A DNA stretch of 31,197 nucleotides from Dipylidium caninum (GCA_017562135.1 QEYB01001472.1:1-31197); one strand, 5' to 3'; shown: positions 10,406-20,020, counted from the first letter of the stretch. Made by a program: numbers and translations. Notes: generated by a model from the sequence alone, not told the origin.

Positions 10406-11493
10406 CTGGGGACTTGAGAGAACATTAAGCATAGACTTGTGCCACTTACTATTCTCCACAGTTCAGTCATTACAGTTACCGTCACGAAAACATCTGAGCT
10501 AAAAAGCGGTATCGTAAAAATTTGCAGCGCATGGGACTCACAGCGCAGGGATTAACTCTGAATGAAGTGAATCAAGTCAGCCGATTAAATATGCGATTTA
10601 GGACAGTAGACAGAAGGCTATAATGAGGCAGATAACCTTAGTAAAAGGTAAGTATTTCGCTCCGATGAATTCTGTGAACTAGGCAATAAATCTTACCTTT
10701 AAATTTCAGTCAGGTTCTGTGCATTTAAAACGACGGCGATAAGGTAAAACTAATAAAAATTATTATTTAGCGATTCATTAACATAATGACAAAAACTTTT
10801 CATGTCAGTTAAAAGATATCAGCCGTCTGAAGAATTTGAATTACAATTAGACGCATTTGGTGCGAAGAAGTGCATGTCACTAACACCATGCAAACCAAAA
10901 GCATGTGACCATTTAAAAGCACGATAAACGTTGATATGGCCACGGATTCAAGACGATTTACGGCAGTTTTATTAAATATTGGCGGACGAGCAGACCACCC
11001 ACCGACTGGAGGCCAGCGAAAATAGCGGCCTCCGACGACCTCGAATATGCGCGCCGCCTAGGCAGGGAATAAATATGGATAAGAAAAACAAAATAATTTG
11101 GACCAATGAAAAAACGTTAGAAGTATGATTTTTCGTAATTATGAAAACTAAAACGCAAGCTTTTTAAAAGACACAGAAGCGAAAGATTGAACGTTTGAGT
11201 GACAAAGGGCTTTTCAGAGGCAACAGAGGCCTTACTACCAACAGTTCTGTAGAGATTGCACTTGCGTCTCACGCTAATTTGGCTTTCGAGAGAGATTGGC
11301 AACTCGGTTCTTTTTTCTACCCCCTTAAATGTCCCAGCTCAATTCCGGATTTCCGCTTGCAATAAAAACATTACATATAGGTCTAAGGTAGATGGCAAAA
11401 CTGGCAAACAGTGACATCCATCAGAATATACATTAAATGGACTTAAATTAGTCAGAAAACTTAGTGTGTTGCTCCGCATTTCAAGTTAATTAG
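10406..11493. promoter_or_regulatory. Divergent intergenic region between thymidylate kinase 1 and gene B1
   Basis: This AT-rich interval of about 1.1 kb separates the start of the minus-strand kinase from the first recognised exon of the plus-strand gene B1. The promoters of both, and any upstream exons of B1, should lie here. I see no convincing TATA or CCAAT cluster. A local GC-rich island near 11030-11065 (GGCCTCCGACGACC and GCGCGCCGCC) interrupts the AT-rich sequence. There is no exon that I can support. Confidence 0.35.
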
Positions 11494-11620
11494 ATATATG
11501 ACTTTGAAGGACTATTACGTCGGGATGAGAAGGATTTGAACTTTGACATGGACTTCGTCGATTCGTTATATAACTCCATTCTCTTACCCCTCAAATGTTT
11601 GTATGAACGTTTCCGCAAAA
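11494..11620 (+). CDS. Gene B1, exon with KDLNFDMDF motif
   Basis: An acceptor-like TTAATTAG (ends 11493) is followed by 127 nt open in one frame, reading YDFEGLLRRDEKDLNFDMDF, then DSLYNSILLPLKCLYERFRK, and ending at AAAA|GTGAGG. The peptide is charged and helical. The unit-2 equivalent at 16476 keeps KDLNF.M.F..S.Y. The downstream splice is into the 11659 exon across a 38-nt intron. Function and family are unknown. Confidence 0.5.
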
Positions 11621-11658
11621 GTGAGGACTCTGAATGCATGGAGACTAACTTACACTAG
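11621..11658 (+). other. Candidate 38-nt intron in gene B1
   Basis: GTGAGG opens it and ACTTACACTAG closes it, with a branch-point-like CTAAC at 11645-11649. Removing it takes out an in-frame TAG that would otherwise interrupt two coding-like segments. The second tandem unit has the same 3' part and the same GTGAGG donor with a 41-nt spacing (16949-16989). Introns this short are known in some compact animal genomes, including tapeworms. One reading-frame phase adjustment is still needed across the junction. Confidence 0.45.
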
Positions 11659-12370
11659 TCAGAGCGTATGCGATGGAAGCGGGAGCAGGCAGCCGAGAGT
11701 CTGCATGCACAACTCTCCAGAATAGCTGCTCTGTGCAATTAATGTCCAGCGTGCGATTCCACACTGAGCAATACACAACCTCATCCACCGCTTCAACTCC
11801 GCAGCCTATGGCTTAACTTTCTCATTATCAGTTGCCGAGAAGAGCATCCGAGCTTACTCGCCCCCTCCCCCCCCATCGTGTGGACACGGCATTTCAAGTG
11901 GTACAACCTACTATTTGCGCTAAAGCAGTCTCCGTGTGCACCCTTTCGTTGAGTCTCAAGTGCTCCTTTATGAGCTGGAAGCACGAGGTGTGTGACGTGG
12001 ATACTTAATTATTGTCAAGTGTTGTTCGTGTAGAAACTTCTTCTTTCGGGGCAGACGACAAAATGGAGGAACGAGTAAAGCCAGCCATCTTAATGATCTT
12101 CGCAATCGCGTAAATGCTGCGTCGAGAATGGGCCAACAAACCCTACTGAGAGTGGAGGGGAAGGAGCAGGAGACGAGATTGTGTGGCCAGAGCAGAGGGC
12201 CAAGGTGTGGCGACCCTTTCGAAGAGTTCGTCAAAAGACTACTTGATTTTGGAAGCGCGGAGTTGGCAGCGAGAGATTGTTTGCGTCGCCTCCACACTGT
12301 GGATTTGAGTTGTGCTTTCGAGCAGAGGCGGATCGGCTATCTTAGACGCGAACCCAGACAAAAATTTTGA
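11659..12370 (+). CDS. Gene B1, long exon with coiled-coil-like start (frames broken)
   Basis: Coding-like sequence continues in three frames. From 11660: RMRWKREQAAESLHAQLSR and IAAL, a heptad-like charged helix. From 11774: HNLIHRFNSAAYGLTFSLS and VAEKSIRAYS, running into a proline run made by a C homopolymer at about 11863-11875. From about 12030: ETSSFGADDKM, then GTSKASHLNDLRNRVNAAS, RMGQQTLLRVEG and so on to a stop at 12368. The second copy (16990-17713) keeps the same segments but breaks frame at different places. The protein looks polar and helical, as in cytoskeletal or scaffold proteins; I recognise no family. Net indels rather than true stops separate the segments, so the exon may be intact in reality. 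Confidence 0.5.
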
Positions 12371-12389
12371 GAACTGGAAAAAGGTTTCT

Positions 12390-13320
12390 ATGAAGGACCT
12401 AATACATTTTCTGTTGCTATGGTGCCTTCACCCGCCACCGCCAAAACAGTACCACTGATAAATAGCGCATTGAAGTCTTTGTTCCCTTCGTCTGACTTCA
12501 TTTGCCCTCCCGACACCTATTTTAACTTACTTGTATTGAAGCAGGACCAAGAGCCCGACTTCTTGACGGCCCACAAGAAGGAGTGGCCCTGATGAGCATC
12601 GCTTTCTCGGTGTCCACTCCTCCGTCTCCTCTGGTGAGCCATGACAAACGTCTCCTTCGAGTTGACAAGGGAGGTTGGTCTTGAGGCAAGGCTTTCCAAT
12701 CGTGCAGCCTCAATTGATCAGCGCTGGTAACAACGGCGCAGGGGCCTGTTGATGCTTCTCGTAAAAAAACGCTGCGTGTCAGTGCGCGTGTGCTTTCCAA
12801 CTTCTCCATGGCGGTGTGACTTGTCAGACATTTTTGCCCCCACTTTACCACACCAGTGGAAAAATAGACTCAAGTTGGTTAGGGGTGTCAGGGCACAGCG
12901 CAGACACATGAGGGTGGGTAGCATCGAGGACGTCTCAGGTGGCAATTCTCACGGGTAATGCAATTAGAATTCGCGCCTCAGACAATCCTACCACCGGTGG
13001 TTGCTGCAACTCTCTCTCTCATTTCAATGCAAGATCGTCATTCTCGTTCAATGATTGCAACGGCTTCCGGATTATGGCGGTTGGGGTTTATAGGAAGGTG
13101 GGTGAGGAGGGAAGGGCTCATGAACGATGTCGATTGAGTGGGTTCAGGCCATCGCAGCAGTGAGGAACGAGGGTAAGCATAAGCCTCGCTCCTCCTCCTC
13201 CTCTCCATCTTCCGCTTCTCGCCCCTCTTCTTCCTCACTGCCCCATCGCCCATTTGTCACTTACGTCTTTCAAAACCCTGTGCCATGACGCTTTACGTAG
13301 GGGAGGAGATGAGGCCATCA
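12390..13320. repeat. Repeat C, copy 1
   Basis: Segments match 24040-25650 collinearly at moderate identity. Landmarks are CACCGCCAAAACAGTACC against CACCGCCAAGACGGTGCC, GGTGTCCACTCCTCCGTC against GGTGTCCACTCCTGTGTC, and GAATTCGCGCCTCAG, which is identical. The other copy carries nearly 1 kb more in the middle. Read on the minus strand, parts of this copy look coding and similar to copy 2: MAHQRRRRSGHR (start 12642), and ALFISGTVLAV near 12450. A consensus GTAAGT donor lies just after a possible exon at about 12530. Confidence 0.6.
12531..12642 (-). CDS. Exon-like remnant in repeat C copy 1 (MAHQRRRRSGHR)
   Basis: On the minus strand an open frame includes MAHQRRRRSGHRESDAHQ and, after it, WAVKKSGSWSCFNT, ending at AA|GTAAGT near 12530. 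Copy 2 in the other C repeat (from 24309) reads MAHERRHRSGHRRRDS and then departs. The shared N-terminal basic stretch suggests paralogous exons. This copy later reaches a stop in the GTVLAV segment (about 12400), where copy 2 runs on, so copy 1 is shorter or decayed. Unknown function. Confidence 0.3.
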
Positions 13321-13514
13321 CTCTTTCGTGGACATCTCTCAACCTCACAAAGATTGAGGAGAATTTAGCTGAATTAACCAAATACACATGAGGAACGTTG
13401 CGACAGTAAGAGCTGGCCGTCAAAGTAGCCCCAAAGTCGAGAGACAATCTCAAGTCCGGTGATTCTGCCCACTGGAAGATTTGCGACAGAGTCAAGACAG
13501 CAGCGCACACCGTC

Positions 13515-13850
13515 ACCATTGACGTGGCGACACGGAATAGCCGGTCTTAGTATTACATAAGTGGATGGAAACAACTTCGCGGTGCGAGTGAGGCTCACTC
13601 AGGGCGTCACACTTTCCTCGTTCGATGGAGGTGGGTTGCTATTCCCAGCCAGGGGAGAGGGCACGAGAAGTTGTCGAAGTAGCCACCACGCAAGTGGCGC
13701 TGCATGCTATTTGGGAAGGTGCTATTTACCGCTTCATGGACTGTTTGCCTTTCATTGCCTTGTGGGCAAAGTGCGCAATATTGCACGCCACTTGGGAACG
13801 GACAAACATCCTCTGCTATCCTCCCCCACCATCAGAGCGACCAAACCCAT
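13515..13850. repeat. Repeat A, copy 2 (left end of tandem unit 2)
   Basis: Homologous to 8110-8585, in the same orientation and at the same position relative to the kinase gene. It lies immediately beyond the 3' end of thymidylate kinase copy 2, with less spacing than in unit 1 (about 500 nt against more than 800), so unit 1 carries extra sequence (8600-9230) here or unit 2 has lost it. Two long plus frames crossing this copy (13561-14055 and 13625-13897) run into the antisense of the kinase and are not genes. Confidence 0.6.
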
Positions 13851-14051
13851 GTTCGACGAGGGCATTAATCACACACAACACAGTAGTAGGCTTCTAAATT
13901 GTGGCGCGAAGGGGATTAGTTGCTTACACGAAAGCCCCAGTTCCCAAATGCCTATGGAAAAAGAAAAAAATTACGACACGACAATTATAAAAAAAAATCA
14001 TCTTCTCCATACGGTCAATAATAGAGGTCACTTCAGTTCGATTGTCCCAAG

Positions 14052-15209
14052 TTAACGTGGCTCCTTCGCAATGTGGTCCAACACCGCTTGGAGTACCATT
14101 TTATGCACTTCAGAGAATGCCCAGTTTGCCGACTTCCGATCCTATATCCACGGAGGACACGACTTCTCCCTGCTTCTCGTTTCTTCTCCATCTCACTAGC
14201 CATGCGGCGGTAGTTGACCAAAACACGATTTCTGGAAGGACGTGTTTTCGAATCGTTCCCTCCCGAAGCCATCTCGCTTTGTCAGATCATCTATATGCGA
14301 GGGGTAAAGCCAAAATCACGATGTCGGGTTGAGGAAGGTTCTTCTTCGCTACGGCAAAACACCACTCCCAACTAGGGACATCGGGATGCTCCGTTGCGGC
14401 GGTGTAGACAATGCCCGAGTAGCTATAGCGATCAGCCACCACACAACGACCTTGGGATAGAGCTTTTCTGATGTCTGATGCTCTTTCCCACCTTAGGGGA
14501 CAGTTAACGCAAAGGCATATATGAGCGGGGGCGTTTAGAGACAGAAGAAACCTTTTCAATCATTACTCTTACTTCCGCTTATCGGTAATTTATTTCTATA
14601 TGAGAAACATCAAAAGATACCACCAAAATGGGTGAACTCGTTCGTAATAAGCGAATTGAATTCAAATCGAGTTCGGACGTCATTATGGTACCGGACCATG
14701 CAGATAGCCGGTTTAGAAAAGCGGAAGCAAGCAAATCGAAAGAGGAGAGGAAGCAGATAAAGCTACTGCTAGTGGTCGATCGTTGCCCAATGATGGAACA
14801 CCAATATAGAAATAAGGCCTCTGTTTGCAAAATGTGAAAAAGAGGTGACTTCCTTCACCAGGTTTCTTGCAGCTAGCCTCATACCCGAGCCTGACTCCAC
14901 CAACGAATGTTATTTCTCCTCAATTTACTTGGTTGACCTGTCAGGGGTGGCAGAGCTAGGACAAGGGACTACCTATTAGCGGTGAAGAGGAGAGTGAACG
15001 GCGTGGGGATTGATTTTTCGTCTGTACCACGGAGATAGTTATCAATCGCCTTCCCAATAGGAGTCGTACGATCCGGAGAGTGAAAGCAATACGTTTCTCC
15101 ATGTGGTAGATGTTGCTCAGAGCCTCCGCCAAACAGCTTCACCTGAGTGGATTTGCCGATTCGATCATTTGCCTTCGAAGACTACGAAGAGGCCATTTCG
15201 CGACGTCAT
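14052..15209 (-). CDS. DTYMK: Thymidylate kinase, copy 2 (two exons, several frame breaks)
   Basis: Same enzyme and exon plan as copy 1. Exon 1 (15209-14973) starts MTSRNGLFVVFEG and carries DRIGKSTQVKL and PDRTTPIGKAIDNYL. Single-base insertions in homopolymers break it at the P-loop (GGCAAATGATCG where copy 1 has GGCATTGATCGG) and after KL (CTGTTTGGC). The intron (14972-14492) is about 481 nt with a GTAGTC donor and CCTAAG at the acceptor; an extra A probably hides TAG. Exon 2 (14491-14052) is clean over RWERASDIRKALSQGRCVV, ADRYSYSGIVYTA and LPQPDIVI, then frameshifts before the lid. Later a piece in another frame reads RVLVNYRRMASEMEKK. Differences from copy 1 in exon 1 are largely synonymous or conservative, which suggests past selection on both. 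It may be a functional paralogue with sequence errors, or a young pseudogene. Confidence 0.75.
14492..14972 (-). other. Intron of thymidylate kinase copy 2
   Basis: Only the first 60 or so bases next to exon 2 resemble the copy 1 intron; the rest is unrelated and longer (about 481 against 329 nt). It contains a 69-codon open frame on the opposite strand (14628-14837), listed separately. Confidence 0.65.
14628..14837 (+). CDS. Small antisense ORF nested in the kinase intron
   Basis: The frame starts MGELVRNKRIEFKSSSDV, continues DHADSRFRKAEASKSKEE, and ends at TGA. The start has a strong eukaryotic context (ACCAAAATGG, A at -3 and G at +4). The product is highly charged with a basic, lysine-rich centre and no membrane segment. 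Part of the frame may simply reflect purine-rich intron sequence. It has no counterpart in the copy 1 intron. I do not recognise it and cannot say whether it is expressed. Confidence 0.25.
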   Translation: MGELVRNKRIEFKSSSDVIMVPDHADSRFRKAEASKSKEERKQIKLLLVVDRCPMMEHQYRNKASVCKM

Positions 15210-16475
15210 TTCAGTGATCTGAGGCATGAGAGGTCCTAGTCACACATTTTTTGCCACGTACAATTCTCAAAAGGTACTTGCATCGCAATTTGCCTTCTGA
15301 GTAGATTTGAGTGGAAGTAAAAGTGACATCATGGAACCTGCAGAAAATGCCATTTCTAAGAAGACGTGAAAGGGTGACAGGCCATTACTGATAAAGGGAT
15401 CGGACCAAGTTAGACAACTAGGTCTACGTCGTGGGACAGGTGACAGAAGATGAAATTGCGGCAGATTGGTTTTTGATGGAAGCAATCGATTCGATTTAGC
15501 AGAAGTCCGTGGACCTTGGTAACTAATTCAAAAACCTACTATCCTTGTTTTTTACATAGCGCCAACAACTGAAAACATTCAGGCAAACCATTACGTACAA
15601 AAAAAACAACCACAATGAATTTGGTTCGCACGCGGGAACTTTCCTGTACGCCCACGCCAACCTAAGAGCATTTAGACATTTCAATACGCTGGCTAATTAA
15701 ATAAAGCCACGAACGGTGAGAAGTGGTTGGTATGTTCCGTAACAAAAGGAGGCAGGAGACGTGAGGAAAAAACCCACCGATCCTGTTCCCACGCAGGGAC
15801 CTGTTCCGAATGCGCCCAGGATAAGCGCACCCCGTCAAGGCCATTGCCGAGGAGAAGAAAAACAAAACGTGCTGGTGCTCAGAAATGTATGGAATAGCTT
15901 TGGAATTCGATATTACAGTGCTTGTCCGTTGTGTGCGTTTTATATTTTGCGGAAGTGATTTTTATTTATGTTTGGGGAGAGTTGAAAAGTGAGGAGATAA
16001 ATGCATACCGCCGCACTCCACCAAGTCCAAATTTTGTGATTTCTCTAGACAGCATGACTTAGGGGCATCTTTCGCCTTTTTTCTGTAGTTTGCGCGCCTT
16101 TCAAGCGCACAATGCTGACGAAACAGAAAGCACTCGATCCCAGCACTCTTCTTAGAGGCGCTCTCTCTCAATTGAGGTCCTATGATTATTCGTAGTGACA
16201 ACGAGGAGTACATGGTAATAAATATCCACCCATCTCGGACTTTGTCGACCTCCCTCTAGCCTGTAACAAACGAGTTCTAACGAAATAGTTGTGGGAAGTA
16301 AGTTTAATTCCCTTGGCCAATCAGCCTCATCCATCAGTATATATCTCATGCTTTGTGACTAAGTAGAGACCTAATACCTTCCTCAACGTCTCCAGTTACT
16401 CAATTATATCTGTTGTTAAATTATGACGTCTTCGTTGAGCGTTCCTGTGTTGCGCCAACTCATTGTCCCGTTCAG
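15210..16475. promoter_or_regulatory. Divergent intergenic region between thymidylate kinase 2 and gene B2
   Basis: This corresponds in position to 10406-11493 but shows little sequence similarity to it. Open frames are present on both strands. The most protein-like is on the minus strand at 16152-16349 (RYILMDEADWPRELNLLPT, then LELVCYRLEGGRQS), which might be an exon, without clear splice sites. Promoters of the two flanking genes are expected here; no TATA or CCAAT arrangement stands out. Confidence 0.3.
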
Positions 16476-16948
16476 GTAGTCAAGGATTTGAATTTTGCCA
16501 TGAACTTCGCCGTTTCGTCCTATAAACTCTCATCTCCTCCTCGTATTAAGCCTTGGATCAAGTATGCCGCGGTTAAATTGTTCTCACAACTCGTTGATAT
16601 TTATCACATCTTCCTTTTGGCGGTATTATTTGTCACCCACTCAGTGGGCATTATTGACCAACGATCCTTCCCTTCCTCTCCGAAACCAGTTGCACCAGGG
16701 CTTGCGATAATCACTGACACCTACGTTTGGTAATTCTGCCCTCTCACACTTGTATTTGGAGGTCAAGCCATCATCCTTTCCTCTTACTCATTCTCGCCCG
16801 CGATCCCATCGAGTGACAGTCCAATTTTGGTGGCTCTAGTGAACTGTAATCGACCGATTCTTTTTCTATAAATTACAGACAAAAGTACGAAATGACCAGA
16901 TTCTTCTTGATTGTGTTCAGGATATCCGCCTGACCCCAACAACGGAGA
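16476..16948 (+). CDS. Gene B2, upstream exon region (KDLNFAMNF)
   Basis: TTGTCCCGTTCAG (acceptor, ends 16475) precedes VVKDLNFAMNFAVSSYKL, the counterpart of the KDLNFDMDF exon of gene B1. One frame over, PINSHLLLVLSLGSS resembles NSILLPLKCL of B1, implying a single-base break near 16520. A second acceptor-like TTGTGTTCAG ends at 16920 and is followed by 28 nt (DIRLTPTTE) up to the GTGAGG donor at 16949, so B2 may have an additional small exon that B1 lacks or has lost. The 107-codon open frame at 16413-16733 covers this region but is probably not the true frame throughout. Confidence 0.35.
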
Positions 16949-16989
16949 GTGAGGCTTAGCTAGAATGCATGGAGACTAACTTACACTAG
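16949..16989 (+). other. Candidate 41-nt intron in gene B2
   Basis: It opens GTGAGG and closes ACTTACACTAG, with CTAAC at 16976-16980. The 3' 27 nt are identical to the 38-nt candidate intron of gene B1, whereas the first half differs. Confidence 0.4.
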
Positions 16990-17713
16990 TCAGAGCGTCA
17001 TGCCCGATGGAAGCGGGAGCAGGCAGCCGAGAGTCTGCATGCACAACTCTCCAGAATAGCTGCTCTGTTTGCAATTAATGTCCAGCGTGCGATTCCACAC
17101 TGAGCAATACACAACCTCATCCACCGCTTCAACTCCGCAGCCTATGGCTTAACTTTCTCATTATCAGTTGCCGAGAAGAGAGCATCCGAGCTTACTCGCC
17201 CCCTCCCCCCCCCATCGTGTGACACGGCATTTCCAAGTGGTACAATCTACTATTTGCGCCGTTATAGCAGTTCTCCGTGTGCACCCTTTCGTTGAGTCTC
17301 AAGTGCTCCTTTAATGAGCATGGAAGCACGAGGATGTGCGCGACGTGGAACTTAATTATGTCAAGTGTTGTCTGTGTAGAAACTTCTTCTTGGGGCAGAC
17401 GACAAAATGGCAGGAACGAGTAAAGCCCAGCCAATCCTAGTGATCTCGCAATCGCTAAATACTGCGTCGAGAATGGGCCAACAAACCCTACTGAGAGTGG
17501 AGGGGGGAAGGAGCAGGAGACGAGATTGTGTGGCCAGAGCAGAGGCCAAGGTGGTGGCGACCCTTTCGAAGAGTTTCGTCAAAAACTTAACTTGAGTGAA
17601 TGCGCGGAGTTGGCAGCGGACTGAGATTGTTTGCGTCGCCCTCCACACTGTGGATTTGAGTTGTTGCTTTCGAGCAGAGGCGGATGGCTATCTTTAGACG
17701 CCGAACCCAGATA
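16990..17713 (+). CDS. Gene B2, long exon, near-identical to gene B1 (frames broken)
   Basis: This matches 11659-12362 at high identity, differing mainly by one- and two-base indels. Segments kept are RWKREQAAESLHAQLSR and IAALFAINVQRAIPH (in frame here through the point where B1 breaks), HRFNSAAYGLTFSLSVAE, and MAGTSKAQPILVISQSL with RMGQQTLLRVEGG (from 17407). A 2-bp insertion at about 17179 and an extra C in the C-run near 17202-17212 break the frame. As with the kinase copies, each B copy is in frame where the other is not. Function unknown. Confidence 0.5.
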
Positions 17714-19196
17714 AAATTCTTTGTGTTTTTAAGACTCCAGTCTGTACAGATATTCGCGAAAATCTTTAAGATGCGGCCTCGATTTTGTTAGAATTTTGCA
17801 ATTTTCATTTATTTAGGACGAGGACAGACGTCACCTATTATGGTCTTTCTTGCCCGTCCTCTGCTGCGAAAATGCCAGTGAGTCTGTTTCAGCGGAGCGT
17901 AGGAATCGCCTCTGGTGTTACGCAATAGCAACCGGGAAAAAGCTCCATTTGACTGAATCGTACCAGCCGCCAGCAGTTGGGCAGAGGAAAGCGAAATATG
18001 TGAGTTGGTTTAGAGACAAAAACGTATTCTGTCGTTGCGAACCTGAGGCTTGCGGCCGCCGAGGACATCTGCGCCTGATTTATCTCGTGACAATGAGAAG
18101 AAGTCTTGATCTCTTCCTCGTCTTCCACCTACTTCGGACTCCGCAGCTTGCTAGTCACGAGGACGCGGATTGAAGCTGATTCGAAGACGCCGAATGCCGC
18201 ATCTATGAGGGCGTAGAAGCGGGACAAAACGTCTCTGGGGACAAATGCATTTGATATTGTTTACCACGGCCACCTCTTCTCCCGGCCCTAATCATTGGAA
18301 CCGCAATCTCTGTCACCCCACGCAAAAAAACTGTTACGCAGACAGCCAACTCAACTGCGCTTTCTGACAGCTCGACGACGTCGTACGCCACTTCCGCCCA
18401 ACACGAATGTATAGTGTCTCAAAGCTTCTTCTCAATTGCGCGTTGAGTCTATTGTTTAAAAGAAAGCGCTCTTTCTGATTTGAGCAAAAGGGGAAACTTT
18501 TGTGTCCTATTCCACCTTTCGAGGTGCCTCCTCGTCTTGTCCTTCTGATTGCCCTGTCATCAGTTTCCCAATGTCTTCTCCCACCTACACAAAACATCCG
18601 CTAACGTAGACGCAAGACATGAAATCTCGTAATCACACTTGGCACATCATCATCATCCAGCCATCACATCTGTCATAGTGTCTCTATCACAGATCACCCG
18701 GGCGTAAGTTGGATTAAATTTGCCTGAGAAGCACAACTCTCATACCTAACATAATGGTAAAAAGGATTTAAGCTTCGGGCCTCTTCATGATACCCGAAGT
18801 GAATTAGCGTCACATGGACGTCCTCGGTGGGTCAAGACTCTAAAATCGCGACGCCAGTCATCTGCTCAGTCGACGTTCTACTCAAAACAGGGCTCTTGCT
18901 TTTTTAGTGCGCGAAGACTTCATGAATTTCCAGCTGAATGGATTGCGTGCCAGTAGTGGGAGGAATAATCCTCCCTCAGTGGATATTCCAACCCGCCACG
19001 GTAGTCCACCTTGAGGCTACTGCAGTAACACCGTACAGCTTCGGGTTGGAAGGTGTCAACTTCGAAGGGCAGATTCATTTCGTAAGATGAAGAAAAATTC
19101 AGGCGAGAAGGTGAGCATTAGCGTTCGTGATGTCCCCTCAGCGCAGAGAGAAATTTGATCGGTGTGTCTCGAGAGGCTCTGAAAAAGGCCTCCCTA
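17714..19196. other. Exon-like pieces on both strands, none decisive
   Basis: Around 17860-18005 the plus strand reads ENASESVSAERRNRLWCY and HLTESYQPPAVGQRKAK up to a TAT|GTGAGT donor. On the opposite strand 18128-17990 reads MEDEEEIKTSSHCHEINQ and MSSAAASLRFATTEYVF. Only one can be real and I cannot choose. At 18203-18391 the minus strand has a hydrophobic frame (VELAVCVTVFLRGVTEIAV). From 18600 to 19150 I see nothing. No repeat C copy follows this second unit. Confidence 0.3.
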
Positions 19197-19379
19197 ACTA
19201 ACATTGTTGAAACCGGTTTTCCCAGAGCCTCATTTTCCTTCGTAGAATTTGCGGCCACCACACTACCTCCACTTGACGTTTCCTTCGGGCCCCGTGGAGG
19301 ACTGACTCTTGCATCCGAAATATGTCGAGAATGTTTGCGCGAGGACTTAGCCGTCTGTAAGCCTTTTTCCCCTGTTCTT

Positions 19380-19570
19380 TTTTTCTTTCGTTCATTGGTC
19401 CTCGGCTGACAGGACCTCCACTGAGCGTGGAAAATGTGTTTGTATCCGTCCTCGACCTCTCGAACGATATTTCATCCTCCTCTTCTTCTTCATTCGCCCA
19501 CTTTTCAGTCGCGATCCTTTCGCCCAGGTTGGATGAAGACCTGCAACATAGGCGCAGGCTAACTAGTGTA
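19380..19570 (-). CDS. Candidate acidic exon, unknown protein
   Basis: Inside a 132-codon minus frame, the part LGERIATEKWANEEEEEDE followed by ISFERSRTDTNTFSTLSG is protein-like, with a short glutamate run. The run corresponds to CCTCCTCTTCTTCTTC on the plus strand, so simple sequence may inflate the signal. The remainder of the frame (to 19198) is basic and less convincing. No neighbour exon is clear. Confidence 0.25.
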
Positions 19571-19802
19571 GGCGACAGAGGGCGACGTGAGAACAAGCCG
19601 ATTTAGTGGGCCTTGAGGAAAATCCTACAACGGCGGCGGACAAATGTTTGCAAGCTTCTGCGTCTGGCAAGCATTCACCCGATTTCACCTTTAGTCGCCA
19701 TCACGCCGGTAAATGTTCTTCCCTCCGCCGACATCTTTTCTCGCGGATGGTGCGATGCCTTCCGGTGTTGCCTTAATTGCCCCTTCATGCCATAAAATGC
19801 CT

Positions 19803-20020
19803 AACTGAAGTGAAGATCCGAGAGCTCGGAGCGTCTCTTCACCTCTTCCAGTTCGGAGCAGACGGCTACGAAAACTTGAGCCAACGTCGAGGTTGGGCTT
19901 TCCCTCTCGATTAGCTTGAAGGACATGGAAGAATTGGAGCGAAGAACCAAAGGCGGAGCCGGGGTTGATAGGCAGCACTACGAGGACTTGTTTCTCCCAC
20001 CCAAATTCCGCCATGTCTGA
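19803..20020 (+). CDS. Candidate 3' terminal exon, unknown protein (one frame break)
   Basis: The first half reads TEVKIRELGASLHLFQFG and ADGYENLSQRR (from 19804). About 19880 the frame shifts and continues EVGLSLSISLKDMEELERR, then TKGGAGVDRQHYEDLFLPP and KFRHV with TGA at 20018. Both halves look like genuine protein and together form about 70 codons. The minus strand is also open over 19691-20026 but is less protein-like. No family recognised. Confidence 0.35.

Noticed and set aside
13561..14055. A 164-codon plus-strand open frame
   Set aside because: It runs from repeat A into the antisense of the kinase 3' flank. The equivalent frame in the other unit is not kept, and the peptide has no motif.
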